A stretch of 50,211 nt of DNA from Ruoffia tabacinasalis. GTDB taxonomy: Bacteria > Bacillota > Bacilli > Lactobacillales > Aerococcaceae. Each line of letters begins with the position of its first letter. Within the stretch, counting starts at the first letter, position 1. The stretch lies in the NCBI RefSeq assembly GCF_005864045.1, contig NZ_VBSP01000015.1, positions 1 through 50,211 on the forward strand, given 5' to 3'. Below the pieces are notes generated by a model. It saw only the letters and a list, made by a program, of their open reading frames with translations. It made no database searches and was not told where the DNA came from. Made by a program: the position numbers and the translations under genes. Shown in pieces: positions 27,295 through 36,867 of this stretch.

Positions 27295-27302
27295 TATACG
27301 TA
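27295..27302 (-). promoter_or_regulatory. Possible cin-box-like promoter element of the ssbB-like gene
   Basis: TACGTATA preceded on the minus strand by a T-rich stretch differs at one position from the streptococcal ComX/SigX box TACGAATA. It lies about 20 bases before the ribosome binding site. ssbB is a classic late competence gene in streptococci. The TA-rich context makes a chance match possible. Confidence 0.3.
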
Positions 27303-27364
27303 AAAAAGGGGCGATTCCATTATTTTATTTTCAAATTTACACAAATTTTACATAAAATTTACAA

Positions 27365-28294
27365 TTAACCGATTTCTTCTGCCATTTTTACAATTTTTCT
27401 TAAGCGGTGATTCACACCCGATTTTGAAATCGGTCCACCTGGTATTTGCTCTCCAAGTTCTTTTAAGCTCATATCTGGGTTACTTAATCTAAATTCTGCC
27501 ATAACTTTTAGCTTGTCAGGTAAAGTTGTTAGTCCTTGATAATCATCAATTAAACGAATCGCTTCAAGCTGGCGTTGAGATGCATCAATGGTTTTGTTCA
27601 TATTCGCATTTTCGCAATTTACTAAACGATTCACTGAATTACGCATGTCACGAACGATGCGAATATCCTCAAAGCGTAACACAGCACTTGATGCGCCAAT
27701 AATCGCTAAGAAATCGGAAATCTTCTCCGCTTCTTTTAGATAAGTTATAAAGCCATTACGACGATTGATTGTCTTGGCATTTAAATCAAAATCATTCATC
27801 ATTTGACAAATATCTTTATTATGTTCATCGTAACTTGAATAAATTTCTAAGTGATAATTATTTGACTCAGGATTATTTACAGAACCTCCAGCTAAGAATG
27901 CACCTCGTAAGTATGAACGTTTCTTTTGTTCATTCTCGGTAATATCACTTGTGACTTTTGTATTCAAGCCAATACCTAACATATCCAGAATATTCAAGTC
28001 TTCTAGAATTTCTTTCACTCTAATACGACAACGTACTATATATACATTGTTCTTCTTCAGCTTCATCTTGCGTCGAACAATTAATTCACCTTCGACTCCA
28101 TAATGATCCTTTAAAAGTGTATAAATTCGGCGCGCGATTGCTGCGTTCTCACTTTGAATATTCAAAATGAACTTTTGTTGATATATACTTACAGCACCAT
28201 TCATTCGAATCAGCGCAGTAAGTTCCGCTTTTGCATGCTCCCGGTGTACTTCTAATAGCGTACATTCTTTTTTTACGTCTGAAGCAAATGTCAT
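27365..28294 (-). CDS. whiA: WhiA-type DNA-binding protein
   Basis: Conserved Gram-positive protein linked to cell division and chromosome segregation, with an N-terminal LAGLIDADG-like domain and a C-terminal helix-turn-helix. The 309-residue protein starts with the typical [11 protein letters not shown] and shows [19 protein letters not shown], then the C-terminal [15 protein letters not shown]-like DNA-binding segment. It ends the rapZ, yvcK, whiA run, 23 bases after yvcK. Confidence 0.97.
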   Translation of the reverse strand: MTFASDVKKECTLLEVHREHAKAELTALIRMNGAVSIYQQKFILNIQSENAAIARRIYTLLKDHYGVEGELIVRRKMKLKKNNVYIVRCRIRVKEILEDLNILDMLGIGLNTKVTSDITENEQKKRSYLRGAFLAGGSVNNPESNNYHLEIYSSYDEHNKDICQMMNDFDLNAKTINRRNGFITYLKEAEKISDFLAIIGASSAVLRFEDIRIVRDMRNSVNRLVNCENANMNKTIDASQRQLEAIRLIDDYQGLTTLPDKLKVMAEFRLSNPDMSLKELGEQIPGGPISKSGVNHRLRKIVKMAEEIG

Positions 28295-28317
28295 CGTGCC
28301 TCACCTCTCTATCTTTA

Positions 28318-29340
28318 TTACCATTGTGTCTTTTCTACTTTTCGGGGGGCTAATTTTAAAGAATTTAACAAGTAGCCTAATTCTTCGACAACTTTCTCAG
28401 TATCATGATATGCCCCACCATGTTTCATACTTAAAAATTCGCTAGAGATGACGCGACAGTCTTCTTTACGTATGCCTTCAAAATCATGTTTAACTTGTAA
28501 TAAATATTCTTCGTTTGGTTGTGTTCTAATATAATCTTCGGGGACTTCCGTTGTATTCACTAGAACTGTATCAATAAATTTATTATTCAAATGTTGATGG
28601 AGAACTTCTACATGATCGGCGTCGGTAAAGTTCTCAGTCTCACCTAATTGAGTCATAATGTTACAGATGTAGACAACTTCAGCATTTGTCTTGACAATGG
28701 CTTCACCAATCTCTTTAATCATTAAGTTTGGCAAGATACTTGTGTAAAGACTTCCTGGACCTAAGATAATCATATCTGCATCCATGATAGCATCAACCAC
28801 ACGGGGCGAAGCTTCTAAAGCTTCTTCTCCTTCTGTGGTTGTGACCAATACTTCTTTTATCTTCTTGCGGTGAGAAGCAATACTTGATTCTCCAACCGCA
28901 ATAGTTCCATCTTCAAATAAAGCATTTAGTACCAGAGGCTCTTGAGCTGCTGGTAATATTTGTCCTTGAATATGCATCCACCTTGATAACATGTCGATAG
29001 CATCTTGCATTGAACCATGCATTTCTTTTAAAGCGGCAATCAACAAGTTACCGATCGCATGGCCAGCTAAAAAATCATCCGTAGATTCAAAGCGATATTG
29101 AAATAAATCAATAAACTCTGGTTCACGTGCCGATAAGGCACTCATACAATTTCGAATATCTCCGGGAGGTACCACATTAATATAGTCTCTAATCACTCCA
29201 CTACTTCCACCGTCATCAGCAACAGTAACAATAGCAGAAATACTTGCATTCAAATGTTTTAACCCTCGAAGTATTACCGGGAGGCCAGTCCCTCCTCCGA
29301 TAACAGCCACTTTATAGCGTGGTTTGGCTTTTTCGCTCAT
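28318..29340 (-). CDS. yvcK: YvcK/CofD-like protein (putative gluconeogenesis factor)
   Basis: UDP-sugar-binding protein needed in B. subtilis for growth on gluconeogenic carbon and for normal cell shape. The 340-residue protein has the Rossmann-type start VAVIGGGTGLPVILRGLK, then TVADDGGSSGVIR, GDIRNCMSAL and AIGNLLIAAL, all signatures of the family. Its ATG overlaps the rapZ stop by 4 bases. Confidence 0.96.
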   Translation of the reverse strand: MSEKAKPRYKVAVIGGGTGLPVILRGLKHLNASISAIVTVADDGGSSGVIRDYINVVPPGDIRNCMSALSAREPEFIDLFQYRFESTDDFLAGHAIGNLLIAALKEMHGSMQDAIDMLSRWMHIQGQILPAAQEPLVLNALFEDGTIAVGESSIASHRKKIKEVLVTTTEGEEALEASPRVVDAIMDADMIILGPGSLYTSILPNLMIKEIGEAIVKTNAEVVYICNIMTQLGETENFTDADHVEVLHQHLNNKFIDTVLVNTTEVPEDYIRTQPNEEYLLQVKHDFEGIRKEDCRVISSEFLSMKHGGAYHDTEKVVEELGYLLNSLKLAPRKVEKTQW

Positions 29341-30224
29341 GATCGATTGACCGATTCCTTATTTTTTAATTTATCGCGGTGCGAGACATTCACCACGTAA
29401 TGATCATTTTCTAATTCTTGACCCATTCTCTTAGCTAAGGCAACTGAACGGTGTTTACCACCGGTACATCCAATAGCAATTGTCACGCTAGATTTACCTT
29501 CTTTTTTGTAACCTGGTAAACAGTATTTAATTAAATTCATAAATCGTGAATAAAATTCTTCTGTCTCCGGTTGCTTCATGACATAGTCATATACTTCCGT
29601 ATCTAAGCCCGTTTTAGGTCTTAGCTCATCAACATAATGTGGATTCGGAAGGAATCGCACATCCATGACAATATCTGCATCGATGGGCACCCCAAATTTA
29701 AAGCCAAATGAGACCATTTCAATGTGGAATGGTTGATAAGTATCAGAAGCAAAGACTTCGATAATTTTCTCTCTTAATTGTCTTGGCGATAAATCTGTTG
29801 TGTTAACGATCATTTGTGATCGTGCTCGAATGTCACTTAACATTTCTCGTTCTTTTTGAATTCCTGTAATGGTTCTCTCTTGTGTTGCCAAAGGATGCTT
29901 TCTGCGTGTTTCTTTATATCTAGATACTAAGGCTTGGTCATCGGCTTCTAAGAAGACAATACGCGTTGTAATGAATTGAGTGTTATCCATCTTGCCAATA
30001 ACATTCTCTAATTCACTGAAGAATTCGCGTGTCCTTAAGTCAATCACAAGTGCGATTCGTGTAATTTTCCCTGATTCTTTCATTAATTCCCAAAATGTAG
30101 GAAGTAAATTTGGTGGCATGTTATCGATGCAATAATAACCTAAGTCTTCAAAACTTTGGACTGCGACAGTTTTTCCTGCCCCACTCATACCGGTAATTAT
30201 TACTAATTCTAATGTATCAGACAT
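29337..30224 (-). CDS. rapZ: RNase adapter / nucleotide-binding protein RapZ (YvcJ)
   Basis: P-loop protein of the RapZ family: in enterics it targets a small RNA to RNase E, in B. subtilis (YvcJ) it hydrolyses nucleotides and affects competence. The 295 residues contain the Walker A GMSGAGKT (12-19) and the C-terminal GCTGGKHRSV motif. First gene of rapZ, yvcK, whiA. Confidence 0.95.
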   Translation of the reverse strand: MSDTLELVIITGMSGAGKTVAVQSFEDLGYYCIDNMPPNLLPTFWELMKESGKITRIALVIDLRTREFFSELENVIGKMDNTQFITTRIVFLEADDQALVSRYKETRRKHPLATQERTITGIQKEREMLSDIRARSQMIVNTTDLSPRQLREKIIEVFASDTYQPFHIEMVSFGFKFGVPIDADIVMDVRFLPNPHYVDELRPKTGLDTEVYDYVMKQPETEEFYSRFMNLIKYCLPGYKKEGKSSVTIAIGCTGGKHRSVALAKRMGQELENDHYVVNVSHRDKLKNKESVNRS

Positions 30225-30286
30225 GCATCTCGCCTCTTTCCCTTGATTTTAATATATTATATCACAATCACATTGATTTTATTATG

Positions 30287-30504
30287 ATTATCGTTTGAAT
30301 ATTCTGTTTGTCTAAATTTGCTTCCTTATATTATCAGTAATCGTCTAGTAAAAGCAATTTATTTTATTTCTTTAAATAAAAATCCAAACGATAATTAATC
30401 GAATACAAACTCCTTTCACCACAGCATTCTAATTGAACGATATGCACAGATTGAAGCCAATATTCAGACTAATTATCATTTGGATACTCTTATTTAGACT
30501 AATT
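30287..30504. repeat. Short repeats in the pgcA-rapZ gap
   Basis: ATTATCGTTTG (30287-30297) is matched by its inverse CAAACGATAAT (30385-30395) and by a diverged direct copy ATTATCATTTG (30472-30482). AGACTAATT occurs at 30466-30474 and 30496-30504. The 286-bp gap 30225-30510 otherwise shows AT-rich DNA containing the rapZ promoter region, and no gene. Confidence 0.45.
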
Positions 30505-30510
30505 CAATTG

Positions 30511-32229
30511 TTACTCAGTTAATTTACGCATATCTGCTTCAATCGCTTCTGCTTTTTGATCAACCGTCTCACGATTGTCACCGCGTACTCCTAAGTATAA
30601 TTTAATCTTAGGTTCTGTACCACTTGGTCTAAAAGCAACCCAGCTACCGTCTTCTAACGTATATTTTAATGCATCTGATGAAGGATAGTCTAAGCCTGCT
30701 GATTTACCGTCACCATATTGCACTGTTCCTTCTAGATAATCTGCTGCTTTATCGATAGATAAACCACCTAATTGAGACGGAGTATTTTTGCGAACTTGGC
30801 TCATAATGCTTGCCATCTTCTCTTTTCCAGATAAGCCTGGGAATGAAACTGAAATGGTCTTTTCAACGAAGAAGCCATGTTTATCATAGATAGCTTCTAA
30901 TGCGTCACCTAAAGTACGACCAGCTTTTTTATGGAAAGCCGTTAATTCAGCTAGAATAACTAAAGCTTGAATCGCGTCTTTATCACGCACAAATGGTTGT
31001 ACTAAGTAGCCATAACTTTCTTCGAATCCCATTAAGAATGTATGTTCATTTGTTTCTTCATACTCCTTGATCTTCTCAGCAATAAATTTGAATCCAGTCA
31101 ATACTTCGACCATTTCTAAACCATAGCTTTCAATAATCGTATCGGCTAAATCAGTTGATACGATTGATTTTACAGCAACACCATTGTCAGGTAATTCTCC
31201 TTTTTCGCGGCGGGCATTCAGAATATAATCTAACATGATGGATGCAATTTGATTCCCTGAAAGTAATTGGTATGAGCCGTCTGCGACACGAATCATTGCG
31301 CCTAAACGGTCAGCATCCGGGTCAGTTGCTAATAAGATATCAGCATCAACTGAACGGCCTAATTCTTCTGCTTGAACGAAAGCATCTGCGGACTCTGGAT
31401 TAGGTGACTTAACTGTTGGAAAGTTTCCATCAGAATCTGCTTGTGATTTAACAACTTGAATGTTATCAAAGCCGATTTGCTCTAATGCTTTTAGACCAAT
31501 CATTAAACCTGTTCCGTGTAATGGTGTGAAGACGATATTGACTTCATCTTTCATTGATTGCACTAAGTCTAAATCAACTGTGACAGCCTTCATCTCTTCT
31601 AAGTAAGCATTATCTACTCGTTCACCGATAATTTCAATGGTTCCTGATCCTAGCAAGTCTGTCTTATCTCCGACAGCTACTTCAAGTGGATTATTAATTG
31701 CGCGAACATATTCTGTTAATTTATCTGCTGCTTCTGGTGGCATTTGCCCACCATCTTCGCCGTAAACTTTGTATCCATTGTATTCGGCTGGATTGTGGCT
31801 CGCAGTAATCATAATACCAGCATATGTGTTTAAATGACGCACTGCAAATGAAAGGACAGGTGTTGGTCTTAAACTTTCATAAACGTAACTCTTGATGTCA
31901 TGTTTTCCTAACACCATCGCTGCTTCCATAGCAAATTCAGGTGAGAAATGACGTGAATCGTAAGCAATCGCTACCCCGCGTTTTTTAGCATCTTCCCCGG
32001 CGTCTTCGATTAACTTCGCTAAGCCTTCTGTCGCTTGGCGAACAGTATAGATATTCATGCGATTTGTACCTGGTCCTAATACCCCACGCATCCCTGCAGT
32101 ACCAAAACTTAAGTTCGCTCCGAAGGCATCTTCGCTTTCTTCGCGTGATAATTGATTCAGCTCTTCGCTTAAATGTGTATCAAGTGACTTATGATTTTTC
32201 CATAGTTGATATATTTCTTCCCAAGACAT
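30511..32229 (-). CDS. pgcA: Alpha-phosphoglucomutase
   Basis: Interconverts glucose-6-phosphate and glucose-1-phosphate for UDP-glucose, teichoic acid and polysaccharide synthesis. The 572-residue protein has the phosphoserine loop TASHNPAEYNGYK (S144), the metal-binding DPDADRLG, the sugar-binding GFEESYGYL and the phosphate-binding RPSGTEPKIK. It has its own leader region; trxB upstream ends in a terminator. Confidence 0.96.
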   Translation of the reverse strand: MSWEEIYQLWKNHKSLDTHLSEELNQLSREESEDAFGANLSFGTAGMRGVLGPGTNRMNIYTVRQATEGLAKLIEDAGEDAKKRGVAIAYDSRHFSPEFAMEAAMVLGKHDIKSYVYESLRPTPVLSFAVRHLNTYAGIMITASHNPAEYNGYKVYGEDGGQMPPEAADKLTEYVRAINNPLEVAVGDKTDLLGSGTIEIIGERVDNAYLEEMKAVTVDLDLVQSMKDEVNIVFTPLHGTGLMIGLKALEQIGFDNIQVVKSQADSDGNFPTVKSPNPESADAFVQAEELGRSVDADILLATDPDADRLGAMIRVADGSYQLLSGNQIASIMLDYILNARREKGELPDNGVAVKSIVSTDLADTIIESYGLEMVEVLTGFKFIAEKIKEYEETNEHTFLMGFEESYGYLVQPFVRDKDAIQALVILAELTAFHKKAGRTLGDALEAIYDKHGFFVEKTISVSFPGLSGKEKMASIMSQVRKNTPSQLGGLSIDKAADYLEGTVQYGDGKSAGLDYPSSDALKYTLEDGSWVAFRPSGTEPKIKLYLGVRGDNRETVDQKAEAIEADMRKLTE

Positions 32230-32426
32230 AATTATCCCACCTTTTCTAATGTTATTTTTATTATAACATCATTTTATAATACAACAAAGGTTAACCTTTT
32301 CTGAATTAAAGCCTTTTCACAGTTCTCAAATTTTATTTATCGTTTTAGGCAATATATTACTTTAATCCGCGATATCTTTTATTATCTTTATCACTTTTCT
32401 TAGTAAATACTCCATAAATTTTTACA

Positions 32427-32473
32427 TAAAAAATGACCAACTAAATTAGAGGTTAGTCTAATCCGTTGGTCAT
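32427..32473 (-). terminator. Terminator after trxB
   Basis: A 9-bp outer stem (ATGACCAAC with GTTGGTCAT) extended by an inner AT-rich stem is followed on the minus strand by TTTTTT. The rest of the gap 32230-32483 is AT-rich without a gene. Confidence 0.88.
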
Positions 32474-32483
32474 GCTTTATAAA

Positions 32484-33443
32484 TTAGTTTACTTGGTTAA
32501 TTGGATCTTTCAAGCTTTGAACATAGTCAAACGCGCCTTGTCCAGCAATACTTCCGTCTCCGGCAGCTGTAACAATTTGGCGTAGGTGTTTTTGACGGAT
32601 ATCTCCAACTGCAAATAAACCTGGAACAGTTGTTTCCATGCGCTCATTGGTAATGATCCAGCCTTCTTCATCTGTGACACCTAAATTCTCAACAATATAT
32701 GAGTTTGGTATTAGACCAATGTAGACAAAGACACCATTCGTTTCAAAGTCTTCTACTTTGTTCGTTTTTACATTACGAATTGTGACTGAATTAACGCCAT
32801 TTTCACCATTAATCTCTTCAACGACACTATCCCAAATAAAGTCAACTTTAGGGTTATTAAAGGCACGGTCTTGAAGTATTTGTTGCGCTCTTAATTGATC
32901 GCGTCGGTGTATGATTGTTACTTTATCAGCGAACTGCGTTAAGTAATTTCCTTCTTCAACAGCTGAATCTCCTCCACCAACAACAACTAAGTTACGGTCA
33001 CGGAAGAAGAAACCATCACATACTGCACAGTATGACACACCTGAACCGCTTAAACGGTCTTCACCTAGAACGCCTAACTCACGGTGATGGGCACCTGTTG
33101 CAATAACAACTGCGGGTGCGATATAAATTTTGTCAGCGGTATGAACATATTTCGTTGTTCCTGATACTTCAATATGAGTCACATCACCGTATAAGTGCTC
33201 TGCACCGAATTCCATCGAACTATCAAAGAATTTCCCTGCTAATTCAGGTCCACCAATTTTAGTATAGCCTGGATAGTTTTCGACATCTGCCGTATTTATT
33301 AATTCTCCACCAGGTGCACCTTTTTCAATTATAATTGTTTTTAAATTTGCGCGCGATGCATATAAGGCAGCGGTCATTCCACCTGGGCCTGCTCCGATTA
33401 TAATTACATCTGCTTCAAGACGTTCTTTTGTTATCTCTACCAC
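32484..33443 (-). CDS. trxB: Thioredoxin reductase
   Basis: FAD enzyme that passes electrons from NADPH to thioredoxin. The 319 residues include the FAD-binding GAGPGGMTAA (17-26), the redox pair CAVC (C139, C142), the NADPH-binding GGGDSAVEEG and the C-terminal GDIRQKHLRQIVTAAGDG. The start is GTG at 33443 with AGGAGG nine bases before it. Confidence 0.97.
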   Translation of the reverse strand: MVEITKERLEADVIIIGAGPGGMTAALYASRANLKTIIIEKGAPGGELINTADVENYPGYTKIGGPELAGKFFDSSMEFGAEHLYGDVTHIEVSGTTKYVHTADKIYIAPAVVIATGAHHRELGVLGEDRLSGSGVSYCAVCDGFFFRDRNLVVVGGGDSAVEEGNYLTQFADKVTIIHRRDQLRAQQILQDRAFNNPKVDFIWDSVVEEINGENGVNSVTIRNVKTNKVEDFETNGVFVYIGLIPNSYIVENLGVTDEEGWIITNERMETTVPGLFAVGDIRQKHLRQIVTAAGDGSIAGQGAFDYVQSLKDPINQVN

Positions 33444-33540
33444 TCGCTCTAACCTCCTAGGTTCGTCTGTTTAGTATTGTATATCATAGAGCTTTGATTG
33501 TTCTTAATCAATCTATTTGCTTAATACTATTTATTATATC

Positions 33541-34566
33541 TTATTTGTCAAGCGACTCTTCTTGTTTACCTTCACGTAACATCAATGATTCAATCGCATC
33601 TTCAACAGATATTTTCTTATCTGTGTATAGAGCCAAATAAAGCATTTCCGTAATCGGCATGTCAATGCCATATTCTTTTGCTAATTCATAGGCCACTTTT
33701 ACAGTTAATATCCCTTCAACTACCATGAACATCTTCTCGCTCACTTCTGCTCTCGAATAGCCTTTAGCAATCAAGGTTCCAGCTTGGAAGTTACGGGAAT
33801 GTGGGCTTGTACAAGTTACAATTAAATCTCCTACTCCACTTAAGCCAATAAAGGTTAATGGATCTGCTCCTCGAGCAGTACCAAGTCTTGATATTTCAGC
33901 TAAACCTCTAGTAATCAAGGCTGCTTTTGCATTATCACCATAACCTAAACCAGATATAATTCCTGCGCCAACGGCAATAATATTTTTTAATGCGCCACCT
34001 AATTCAACCCCGATGACATCTGTATTGGTATACACTCTGAAATATCGATTCATAAATGCTTGTTGCACTGCTTGAGCAGCTTCAAGATTATCACTTGCCG
34101 CTGTCAAAGTTGTCACATCCTGGCGAGCAACCTCTTCAGCATGACTAGGTCCTGATAAGACAACGATGTCTTGGTAATTTGCTTTGTTAAGGACTTCTTT
34201 TAAAATTTCACTGATTCGCAGTTGCGTATCCATTTCCAAACCTTTAGAGGCATGCACGATAATGGGTGCCTGTGTTTGTTCTTTAAGTAAGGGATTTAAA
34301 TCTTGTGCCATTTGTCTCATGGCATTAGTTGGAACAACTAATATTATCATCGCTGCCTTAGAGACTGCTTCAGATAAAGACGTCGTCGCTTTAATTTCTT
34401 TTGGTAAAGAGACATTGGGTAAATACTTTTCATTTGTATGTGTTTGATTAATCTCATCGATAATCGCTTGCTTTCTACCCCAAAGAACTGTGTCATGTTT
34501 GTTCTCACTTAATACTTTGGCTAAAGCCGTTCCCCATGATCCTGAACCAATAACAGCAATCTTCAT
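33541..34566 (-). CDS. gpsA: Glycerol-3-phosphate dehydrogenase [NAD(P)+]
   Basis: Makes sn-glycerol-3-phosphate from dihydroxyacetone phosphate for phospholipids. The 341-residue protein has the nucleotide-binding GSGSWGTALA (7-16), the catalytic Lys in GGALKNIIAVGAGI and the substrate-binding GLSGVGDLIVTC and SRNFQAG. Its start overlaps the lgt stop by one base. Together with glpO/glpK at 40563-43927, the window holds both the synthesis and the oxidation route for glycerol-3-phosphate. Confidence 0.97.
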   Translation of the reverse strand: MKIAVIGSGSWGTALAKVLSENKHDTVLWGRKQAIIDEINQTHTNEKYLPNVSLPKEIKATTSLSEAVSKAAMIILVVPTNAMRQMAQDLNPLLKEQTQAPIIVHASKGLEMDTQLRISEILKEVLNKANYQDIVVLSGPSHAEEVARQDVTTLTAASDNLEAAQAVQQAFMNRYFRVYTNTDVIGVELGGALKNIIAVGAGIISGLGYGDNAKAALITRGLAEISRLGTARGADPLTFIGLSGVGDLIVTCTSPHSRNFQAGTLIAKGYSRAEVSEKMFMVVEGILTVKVAYELAKEYGIDMPITEMLYLALYTDKKISVEDAIESLMLREGKQEESLDK

Positions 34567-35414
34567 TATTCTCCCTCATTTCTAACAACCGTTGAACGGT
34601 CATCTGTGTAGTAAGGCACGCGGTCTTTTCCTTTTAGACGAATCCAAAGTACAAGACTAATACCAATAACTACTAGAATAAGCGATAATATTTGAGAAAC
34701 TCTTAATGGACCGATATATAAACTATCTGTTCTTAGGCCTTCAATCCAAAAGCGTCCAATACCATACCAAATCATATAGAATGCAACGAGTTCACCACGT
34801 TTGAAGAAATCTTTACGGGGTCTTAGTAGGAGTAAGGCAATTAGACCGACTAAATTCCATAAAAACTCATATAAAAACGTCGGGTGATAATAGGTCCCAT
34901 TAATATTCATTTGTTCAATAATAAAATTAGGCAGAGCTAAGTTTTCTAGAAAAGCTTTCGATACCGACCCCCCGTGGGCTTCTTGGTTCATAAAGTTACC
35001 CCAACGCCCAATCAGTTGACCAGCAAAAAGTGCGGGTATCGCAATATCGAAGACATTAATGACACTGAGTTTGTATCTTTGACAAAGTACATAAATTGTT
35101 ATCGCACCACCGATAACACCACCGTATATGGCCATTCCACCTTCCCAAACTCGGAATATACTTAATGGATCAGACAGATATGAGTTTGAAGAGAATATGA
35201 CATAATAAATTCTAGCCCCTACTAAACCAAAAATCACTGTCCAAAAGAGCAAATCAAAAGACGTATCTGAATCAATTCCCTTACGGCTTGCTTCACGCGT
35301 AAATAAAATGTATCCGACTAAAATAGCCAACCCAATTATAATTCCATACCAACGGACCGGCCAGCCAAATAATTCAAAGGCAATCGGATCAATCGCTAAA
35401 AAATTCAATCCCAT
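34566..35414 (-). CDS. lgt: Prolipoprotein diacylglyceryl transferase
   Basis: Integral membrane enzyme that attaches diacylglycerol to the lipobox Cys of prelipoproteins. I use the ATG at 35414 (282 residues, MGLNFLAIDPIAFELFG), which matches the family start; a GTG five codons upstream overlaps hprK. Seven membrane segments are apparent, and the signature GRWGNFMNQEAHGG, the HPTFLYE box and the C-terminal RFWIEGLRTDS are intact. The gene follows hprK by one base. Confidence 0.96.
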   Translation of the reverse strand: MGLNFLAIDPIAFELFGWPVRWYGIIIGLAILVGYILFTREASRKGIDSDTSFDLLFWTVIFGLVGARIYYVIFSSNSYLSDPLSIFRVWEGGMAIYGGVIGGAITIYVLCQRYKLSVINVFDIAIPALFAGQLIGRWGNFMNQEAHGGSVSKAFLENLALPNFIIEQMNINGTYYHPTFLYEFLWNLVGLIALLLLRPRKDFFKRGELVAFYMIWYGIGRFWIEGLRTDSLYIGPLRVSQILSLILVVIGISLVLWIRLKGKDRVPYYTDDRSTVVRNEGE

Positions 35415-35415
35415 T

Positions 35416-36351
35416 CTATTGTTCCCCACGGTTCTCTTGGATTAAATCACGTAATTTACTATTAAACGTTAATTTCGCATCATAACCCATTTGAGTCGCA
35501 CGAAAATTCATTGCCGCGGATTCAACAATCGCAGCTAAGTTTCGCCCGGTTTTAACTGGGATACGAATCGAAGGCACTTGAACTTCGAATATTTGCTCAT
35601 ACTCTTTATCATAACCAAGGCGGTCATATTGTGTGTTTCCGTCATCCAATACTAAGTTGATAATGAGCTCTAATCGTTTACTACGACGAATCGCAGATAC
35701 ACCGTACAAGCTCATAACATCAATAATACCTAAGCCACGAATTTCAATCATGTTTTGTAGGATTTCTGGGGCTTCACCGTTTAAAGTCAATTCATCAATT
35801 TGATACAGCTCTACACGGTCATCCGCAATAAGTCGATGCCCTCGCTGAATCAGCTCTAAACCAATCTCAGACTTACCAATACCACTGGATCCAACTAACA
35901 ATACCCCCATACCAAAGACTTCCAAAAAGACACCATGCTTTGAAAGTCTTTCAGCGAGTTTTCTCTCGAGATAATTCGTAATATTTGCTAACACCCGACT
36001 TGTTTTGGATCTAGCTGATAAGATAGGAATACCTAAAGAGTCCGCAACTGGGATTAATTCTTCAGGTATATCAATCTCACGTGATACGACAATCGCTGGC
36101 GTCTCATCCGTACACATTAATGAGAAGATATTTGATCTTTCTTCGGATGTCTTTTCACTTAAAAACGACATCTCAGTGCGTCCAATTAATTGGATACGTT
36201 CATGTGGATAATATTCTTTGTAACCTGTTAAAACAAGCCCAGGTCTTGAAACTTCACTTGAATAAATTTTGTTTGTTTTATACTCTTCACCATATATTAA
36301 ATTGATATCTAGCGTGTCTACTAACTCTTGTACAGTTACTGCATTAGTCAT
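35416..36351 (-). CDS. hprK: HPr kinase/phosphorylase
   Basis: Phosphorylates HPr at Ser46, the signal that makes HPr a CcpA corepressor and controls sugar uptake. The 311 residues carry the P-loop GSSGIGKS (154-161), H139 in the preceding HGVFLEVFG, and the family C-terminal segment (VKTGRNLAAIVE). AGGAGG precedes the ATG. First gene of the conserved hprK, lgt, gpsA run. It is functionally tied to the glp genes and the cre sites in this window. Confidence 0.97.
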   Translation of the reverse strand: MTNAVTVQELVDTLDINLIYGEEYKTNKIYSSEVSRPGLVLTGYKEYYPHERIQLIGRTEMSFLSEKTSEERSNIFSLMCTDETPAIVVSREIDIPEELIPVADSLGIPILSARSKTSRVLANITNYLERKLAERLSKHGVFLEVFGMGVLLVGSSGIGKSEIGLELIQRGHRLIADDRVELYQIDELTLNGEAPEILQNMIEIRGLGIIDVMSLYGVSAIRRSKRLELIINLVLDDGNTQYDRLGYDKEYEQIFEVQVPSIRIPVKTGRNLAAIVESAAMNFRATQMGYDAKLTFNSKLRDLIQENRGEQ

Positions 36352-36451
36352 GACGTATATTCCTCCTGTGAATGATCTTATTTACTTCTAAATGTTATCA
36401 CACAACTGCCCAACAATCACGAACCAAATATTAAATCATAACTTATATAGT

Positions 36452-36489
36452 AAAAAAATCTACACCTGCTTAATACAAGCAAGTGTAGA
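36452..36489 (-). terminator. Terminator after the YvlC-like gene
   Basis: A 13-bp stem (one G-T pair) and five-base loop followed by seven T on the minus strand, 30 bases after the stop. Confidence 0.9.
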
Positions 36490-36518
36490 CTTAGTTCAAT
36501 TTATTTAATTTCGTTTAA

Positions 36519-36827
36519 TTAGAAGTCATCCCAATTATCATTATCTTCGGGTGTTACATCTTTAGGTTTATTATTCGAAGAAGATCTATCTGAACCGAAT
36601 GGATTCGATTTTCTACTTTGACCACCATTAACTTGATAGTCATAAGGTAAGAGTAGCCCTAAAAGAATATATAACCAAAATCCTGATGACCCTACCCAAA
36701 GTAGGATAAAGAAGATTACTCGAACAATTGTCGGGTCAATATTGAAATATTCAGCTAATCCCCCACACACACCCATAATATGTTTATCTGTTGATGACTT
36801 AAATAATTTTTCACTTTGATTTGACAT
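36519..36827 (-). CDS. PspC-domain protein (YvlC-like)
   Basis: Small membrane protein of the phage-shock-protein C family, 102 residues from the ATG at 36827, which has GGAGGG at proper spacing. The PspC domain (about 7-65) shows KLFKSSTDKHIMGVCGGLAEYF, then a hydrophobic segment (VRVIFFILLW through LLGLLLPYDY). A charged tail follows. In B. subtilis yvlB, yvlC and yvlD stand just before hprK and lgt; here yvlB- and yvlC-like genes keep that order and yvlD is absent. Likely envelope-stress role, by family. Confidence 0.9.
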   Translation of the reverse strand: MSNQSEKLFKSSTDKHIMGVCGGLAEYFNIDPTIVRVIFFILLWVGSSGFWLYILLGLLLPYDYQVNGGQSRKSNPFGSDRSSSNNKPKDVTPEDNDNWDDF

Positions 36828-36867
36828 TTTATATCCCTCCATAATTTTTAATGTCTTGTTATGTTTA

